The position numbers and the translations under genes were made by a program. Positions 13,604-17,453 of a DNA stretch of 17,453 nt are shown one piece after another; positions within the stretch are counted from its first letter, which is position 1; the number at the start of each line of letters is the position of its first letter. The notes under the pieces were generated by a model. The model did not search any database, was not told the DNA's origin, and worked only from the letters and a program-made list of their open reading frames with translations. Origin of the DNA: an uncultured Bacilli bacterium (GTDB lineage: Bacteria; Bacillota_I; Bacilli_A; RF39; UBA660); NCBI GenBank assembly GCA_947588665.1, contig CANPYU010000189.1, positions 1-17,453 of the forward strand, written 5' to 3'.

Positions 13604-15686
13604 TGCTATCCCCAATCTCTTCTGTTAATTCATTATTTGGATTTTCTCCAACTTTCCTTATTAAGTCATATGTAATTATATCATTTGATATCTGATTTAA
13701 TTTTTCAGAATACTGCTTATAGTAATTTATATAATCCATTGTAATATCTGATTTTAAATCTAATTGTCTATATGCATCTTTAGTACTATTATAATATATT
13801 TTATCTGTTAACCAGTTTCCAGATGGGAATACTACTACATTTTCTTTTATATTAAATATATCATTTCCAAGAGCATACTTATTACTAAATCCAAACATAT
13901 TACCTAATGTTGGTTGAACATCAACCATACCCATTACTTTCTTAACTTCTTTATTATATTTTGTACCCTTCATATCTTTTGTCCAAATTATAAATGGTAC
14001 ACTTCTATTTAATTCATAGAAATAATCGTCTACTTTTATATAATCTGGTGAATCTTCGGGTTTAATATCATCTATTTTATAATCATAATTATAATATTTA
14101 TCATATACAGATTTTCTTAATTTATTATCATGATCTCCATAAATAATTAATACTGTATCATCTAATAATCCTTCTTTATCTAATCCATCAACAAATTCAC
14201 CAATACTTGCATCTGCATAATGAGCACTCTTTATATAATCACCTAATGTAGTACCTTCCATATATGGAGCACTTACAGTAACTTTTTCTCCTGTTTGTTC
14301 ATCTATAGTTTCATATTTATAATCAACATCATATACCTTATTATTTTCTTTTTCCCATCTATTTATATCGTCAAATGGTGTATGATTAGTAAGCATAATT
14401 AATAATGTATACCATTTATCATTTTTACTATCTATATCCTTTATATGTTGTATAGATTGTCTAAAGAATGAAGAATCACTAAGTCCTAATCCTATCTTTT
14501 CATCCATTTCATATGCATCAGTATAAAAGTATAAATCATCATATCCTAATTTAGGATGTACTGCTTGCCTATTCCATGCACTACTACGATTAGCATGCAT
14601 ACTTGCAGTATGATATCCTAATTCTTTAAATAATTTAGGTATTGTTATATATTCTCTATCAAAATAATTCATAAATACTGTACCACTTGATGCTGGTAAT
14701 AATGAACTATTGAATGTAAACTCAGTATCACTACTTGTTCCTGTACTTTCTTCTGAATAAAAATTAGAAAAATATAATCCTTCTTTAGCTAATTTATTTA
14801 AATTAGGAGTTACTTCTTTACCATTAAATGATGCTGGTTTTCCATCTTTAAAATCATCAGATATTAAGAAGTTTTGTATACTTTCTGCATGTATAACAAT
14901 AACATTTTTTCCTTTAAATATATTTGTATACATATTACTATGTTCACTTAAATCCTTAGAATCATAATATTCTCTAAAAGATTTTGCTGCTTCATCATAT
15001 CCAAGCATACTATTTACTTTAGTTCTAATATAACTAATTAAATCATTTGCTTGATATGTATATATACCAAATTCTTGTACAACATATTCACGATTCCATT
15101 GTTTTTTCATACGACTTACATCTAAACTAGTAAGCATTGAAAGAAAGAATCCTAAAGTAATTAAAGTTACTACTATAGTATTTAAAAATCTAACTTTTCT
15201 AACTTCAATTTTTTCAACTTTTTCATAATATTTTTGCTTATTTAACTGCAAATGAACAAATATCAAGCAGAATAATTGCCACAAATATATAAAGTCTTTT
15301 ACATCAATAATATTTTCTATCACTGCATCTGTATAACCAGTTAATTGTGTTAAAGTAGTTAATAATGAAAATGATGCAAATGATAAATAATTCTTAAAAT
15401 ACATAGCATTTATTATACAAACTAATGAGAATATAACAGACCATATAAAAAAATATTTAAATCTAGCTTTTGGCTTAAAAAAATATGCAAATGAACCTAC
15501 AAATATAGCAATCGTTAAATCTGCTATTACAGGTTTTATGTAAAAAATATTTTCAACAGTCATTCCTCTTAAAATAATAGAATTAATAACTGTAGTTATT
15601 ATAAAAGTAAATAGTAACACATTAGTCGTCACTATGGTTTTAACCTTTTTAAAACCTGATTTAAAGGTCTGGCCTATGTCTTTCAT
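13578..15686 (-). CDS. LTA synthase family protein (polyglycerolphosphate synthase type)
   Basis: This 702-aa membrane enzyme has about five or six N-terminal membrane segments (20-187) followed by an extracellular sulfatase-fold domain. Family members transfer glycerol phosphate from phosphatidylglycerol to lipoteichoic acid or related polymers. Active-site residues visible are Glu268 in Val-Ile-His-Ala-Glu-Ser, the nucleophile Thr317 in Gly-Thr-Ser-Ser-Asp-Thr-Glu-Phe, and Asp518-His519 in Ile-Ile-Tyr-Gly-Asp-His-Asp. The Met-His-Ala-Asn-Arg-Ser-Ser-Ala-Trp-Asn segment (363-372) is also typical. The nucleophile motif differs from the common Gly-Lys-Thr-Ser-Asp-Ser-Glu-Phe form by a Gly-Thr-Ser-Ser insert. 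It is longer than S. aureus LtaS (646 aa). GAGGTG precedes the start and a consensus promoter lies upstream. Whether it is the main LtaS or a paralogue cannot be told here. Confidence 0.88.
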   Translation of the reverse strand: MKDIGQTFKSGFKKVKTIVTTNVLLFTFIITTVINSIILRGMTVENIFYIKPVIADLTIAIFVGSFAYFFKPKARFKYFFIWSVIFSLVCIINAMYFKNYLSFASFSLLTTLTQLTGYTDAVIENIIDVKDFIYLWQLFCLIFVHLQLNKQKYYEKVEKIEVRKVRFLNTIVVTLITLGFFLSMLTSLDVSRMKKQWNREYVVQEFGIYTYQANDLISYIRTKVNSMLGYDEAAKSFREYYDSKDLSEHSNMYTNIFKGKNVIVIHAESIQNFLISDDFKDGKPASFNGKEVTPNLNKLAKEGLYFSNFYSEESTGTSSDTEFTFNSSLLPASSGTVFMNYFDREYITIPKLFKELGYHTASMHANRSSAWNRQAVHPKLGYDDLYFYTDAYEMDEKIGLGLSDSSFFRQSIQHIKDIDSKNDKWYTLLIMLTNHTPFDDINRWEKENNKVYDVDYKYETIDEQTGEKVTVSAPYMEGTTLGDYIKSAHYADASIGEFVDGLDKEGLLDDTVLIIYGDHDNKLRKSVYDKYYNYDYKIDDIKPEDSPDYIKVDDYFYELNRSVPFIIWTKDMKGTKYNKEVKKVMGMVDVQPTLGNMFGFSNKYALGNDIFNIKENVVVFPSGNWLTDKIYYNSTKDAYRQLDLKSDITMDYINYYKQYSEKLNQISNDIITYDLIRKVGENPNNELTEEIGDSNGQKKGKK

Positions 15687-15707
15687 ATAACACCTCAGTT
15701 CAAGATA

Positions 15708-15736
15708 ATTATAGCACTATAAAATATAAATATCAA
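15708..15736 (-). promoter_or_regulatory. Promoter of the LTA-synthase-like gene
   Basis: On the - strand TTGATA (15731-15736), a 17-bp spacer and TATAAT (15708-15713) are followed 21 bases later by the start codon. TGC before the -10 makes it an extended -10 too. This is one of the best promoters in the window. Confidence 0.75.
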
Positions 15737-15835
15737 ATATTGAAGTTGCAAATTACATTTATATCAATAATCTAAATAAGTAATTTATACTATTTATTCT
15801 TTATTTTAATATAGTATTAAAGTAATAATTGGGTA

Positions 15836-15865
15836 TTTGAAAAAGCTTTTAATTATAAAAGCTTT
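15836..15865 (-). terminator. Terminator of the HAAS-domain gene
   Basis: AAAGCTTTTA (15842-15851) pairs perfectly with TAAAAGCTTT (15856-15865) around ATTA. On the - strand the stem runs into TTTTTC. It begins right after the stop codon. Confidence 0.75.
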
Positions 15866-17143
15866 CTATTCCTCTTTTAATTTATTAAGTGTATTTTCAT
15901 TAACATACACTTTAATACTAATTTTATTTAATTGTGAATAATTAAATATATATCCATTTTTTAAATCAGTATATACAGACTTATACTTATTACTATAATC
16001 AATGTTGGAATCTAATATAGTTTTAAATATTAATTTATTTTTTTCTTGCATATACTCTACATCTACATAATCATCATAATATGTTACTTCAAATCTTACT
16101 TGATTATCTACTAAATTATCATCTTTAAGTAATTCATAATCTCCGTCTAATACTGCTATTTCATCAACATCTTCATTTAATTCTAAACTTTTTATTTCAG
16201 TAATACTTTTTATACAACTTTCACTTAAATTATCTGGATGTTTGAATTTAGTTAAATCAACTACTGTTGTAAATATACCTACAAAAAATAGCAAAATACA
16301 TAAAATTAAAGGAAGTATTTTAGCTTCTTTAGTACTATTTAAACTATTTTTTATAGACATAAATATACAAGTAAATAAAGCAAATAAACTAAAGAACAAT
16401 ATAGATAATCCAATTATTTTAATTCCAATTAATACTAAATATATACATAATGATAAAAGTATTAAACTTCCAAGCATAAGAAGTCCTAAAGGTATTAATA
16501 GTATTAAATATATTAATATCCTAATTATTATATTCAACCAATTGTAATCTTTATCAACATTTTTCTTAATTTTATTACGATTTACTTCTTTTTTTTCTGA
16601 AACTTTATAGTTACCAAAAATCTTTAATGCCCATGTAATACATACTAACAAATATATTAATCCTAAAAATACATCTGATACATCATTAAATAAACCATGC
16701 ATTGGATAAAAAACTATATTATTAACATAATACATAAAATTTCTTAGTAATATGAAAGGTAATTTAAATAGAGTAAATAAAAGAATAAGCACAATTATTT
16801 TTACAACACATTGTAAAAAAGATGATAAATTATTTTTTGACACAACTGTTCTAATAGCTACTATTGTTTCTTTAATAAAATCAGATGCAATATTAGAAAT
16901 ATTAGTAACATTTTTATCAAAATTATTACTTCTAATATAATATTCATAATTTATATTTCTTAACTTGCATTCTTTTTTTACTACACTATCTATACTTCCT
17001 ATATCTTTTACAATCTCATTATAATTTTTATTTTCATTATTTTTAGACTCAATTATATCTTTATACTTTTTTAAAACTTTTTCTTTTTCTTTATTATCTA
17101 AAAAAGTTAATCTATTAGATAATACATTTAAATATTCTTCCAT
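15866..17143 (-). CDS. HAAS-domain multi-pass membrane protein
   Basis: The first 60 residues of this 425-aa protein form a HAAS (DUF1700-type) helical domain. It has Met-x-x-Tyr-Leu-x-x-Leu, then Lys-Glu-Lys-Val-Leu-x-x-Tyr-x-x-Ile and the Ile-Val-x-Asp-Ile-Gly-Ser-Ile-Asp turn before a final helix. Several membrane segments follow (about 110-135, 155-175, 205-260, 275-295). The C-terminal 120 residues form a beta-rich domain with acidic patches, probably outside or at the membrane surface. HAAS-domain proteins are often encoded next to PadR-type regulators and act in envelope stress responses. No PadR gene is visible, and the gene upstream is cut off by an IS end. GGTGG precedes the ATG. 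The role is inferred only from the family. Confidence 0.7.
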   Translation of the reverse strand: MEEYLNVLSNRLTFLDNKEKEKVLKKYKDIIESKNNENKNYNEIVKDIGSIDSVVKKECKLRNINYEYYIRSNNFDKNVTNISNIASDFIKETIVAIRTVVSKNNLSSFLQCVVKIIVLILLFTLFKLPFILLRNFMYYVNNIVFYPMHGLFNDVSDVFLGLIYLLVCITWALKIFGNYKVSEKKEVNRNKIKKNVDKDYNWLNIIIRILIYLILLIPLGLLMLGSLILLSLCIYLVLIGIKIIGLSILFFSLFALFTCIFMSIKNSLNSTKEAKILPLILCILLFFVGIFTTVVDLTKFKHPDNLSESCIKSITEIKSLELNEDVDEIAVLDGDYELLKDDNLVDNQVRFEVTYYDDYVDVEYMQEKNKLIFKTILDSNIDYSNKYKSVYTDLKNGYIFNYSQLNKISIKVYVNENTLNKLKEE

Positions 17144-17167
17144 ATTACCACCATTATAATTATAAAT

Positions 17168-17206
17168 AAAAAAAGAACAAAAGTAAACTATGTTTACACT
17201 TTGTTC
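17168..17206 (-). terminator. Terminator of the truncated gene at the right end
   Basis: On the - strand GAACAAAGTGTAAAC pairs with GTTTACTTTTGTTC (+ strand 17175-17206, with one irregular position). Seven T follow at once. It closes the truncated gene and separates it from the HAAS gene. Confidence 0.75.
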
Positions 17207-17212
17207 ATATTT

Positions 17213-17380
17213 CTAATCATCATAATTTCTTAACTTTTTATCTAATGTAATAACAAATTTTGGATTAATATCTCTTAATATGTTATTAATATTACTTATT
17301 TTTTCATTAACATCATCATTTGATAACTCATCCTCATGTGCTTGTTCTAAATATATATCTATATATTCTTCAATAGCACC
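17213..17380 (-). CDS. C-terminal fragment of an unrecognised gene, cut off by an IS end
   Basis: The last 55 codons of a gene remain: Gly-Ala-Ile-Glu-Glu-Tyr-Ile-Asp-Ile-Tyr-Leu-Glu-Gln-Ala at the left side, ending Lys-Lys-Leu-Arg-Asn-Tyr-Asp-Asp. The stretch is acidic and helical, with normal codon use and a proper terminator after the stop. Upstream the frame runs directly into the inverted-repeat terminus at 17384 and has no start with a ribosome site, meeting a TAG within about 30 bases. The 5' part was therefore lost or displaced by the insertion. I do not recognise the family; the fragment is too short. Confidence 0.55.
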   Translation of the reverse strand, partial: GAIEEYIDIYLEQAHEDELSNDDVNEKISNINNILRDINPKFVITLDKKLRNYDD

Positions 17381-17383
17381 CAA

Positions 17384-17453
17384 GTTTGACAGTTGTAAGG
17401 CAAAAAAATCTATCTAAGTATTATAAATACTTGCTTTTTTATTGTTTTTTATC
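17384..17453 (-). mobile_element. Terminal fragment of an insertion sequence (right boundary)
   Basis: AAGTTTGACAGTTGTA (17384-17399) is the exact inverted copy of 52-67. Outward of it comes GGCAAAAAAATC, matching the inverted left-end segment apart from small differences. Then comes a hairpin, AAGTATT/AATACTT (about 17416-17432), with a T-run. The IS body would lie to the right. Only 70 bases are present, so no transposase can be read. Confidence 0.55.

Noticed and set aside
1..17453. A CRISPR array, rRNA genes, or complete tRNA genes.
   Set aside because: I found no regularly spaced repeat series and no tRNA- or rRNA-like stretch other than the incomplete tRNA-like RNA described.

Overview
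The window is very AT-rich DNA from a low-GC Bacillota, probably a gut member of the Bacilli or Clostridia. The evidence is a lipoteichoic-acid-synthase-type sulfatase, a HAAS-domain membrane protein, a TnpV-family transposon protein, Gram-positive GGAGG-type ribosome sites, and TGG codons for Trp in the usual code. I cannot name the species.

The window has two halves. Roughly 68-10250 is an accessory region. From the left it holds: the end of an insertion sequence; a tnpV gene with an unknown overlapping partner (+); a 50-aa gene (-) and a probably decayed stretch; an unrecognised 316-aa gene (-) with a divergent short structured RNA (+) whose -35 box overlaps its own; a DUF3800 gene and an MmeI-like type IIL restriction-methylation enzyme in one operon (-); a HEPN-like / XRE / 47-aa operon (-) with a repeated operator-like motif; a zinc-ribbon membrane protein (-); a DUF1287 pseudogene broken by frameshifts and stops (-); and a second short structured RNA (+) that folds like a tRNA without an anticodon arm.

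Roughly 10381-17215 looks like ordinary chromosome, all on the - strand: a HAAS-domain membrane protein, then an LTA-synthase-family protein, a membrane-anchored unknown overlapping it, a small multidrug export family membrane protein (COG2426) and recG. Terminators and promoters divide these into three units.

Near both window ends lie copies of the same inverted-repeat terminus, each followed outward by a hairpin and T-run. This suggests that multicopy insertion sequences of one family flank the segment. The right copy cuts off a gene whose last 55 codons remain.

The defence-like genes (type IIL enzyme, DUF3800, HEPN/XRE) lie head to tail on one strand. The most interesting elements are the two independent short RNAs: both have near-consensus sigma-A promoters with 17-bp spacers and strong intrinsic terminators. 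RNA 1 carries a T-box-like core with no stem I and no downstream gene. RNA 2 starts exactly at the first base of its closing helix. All assignments come from reading the sequence; no database search was run.
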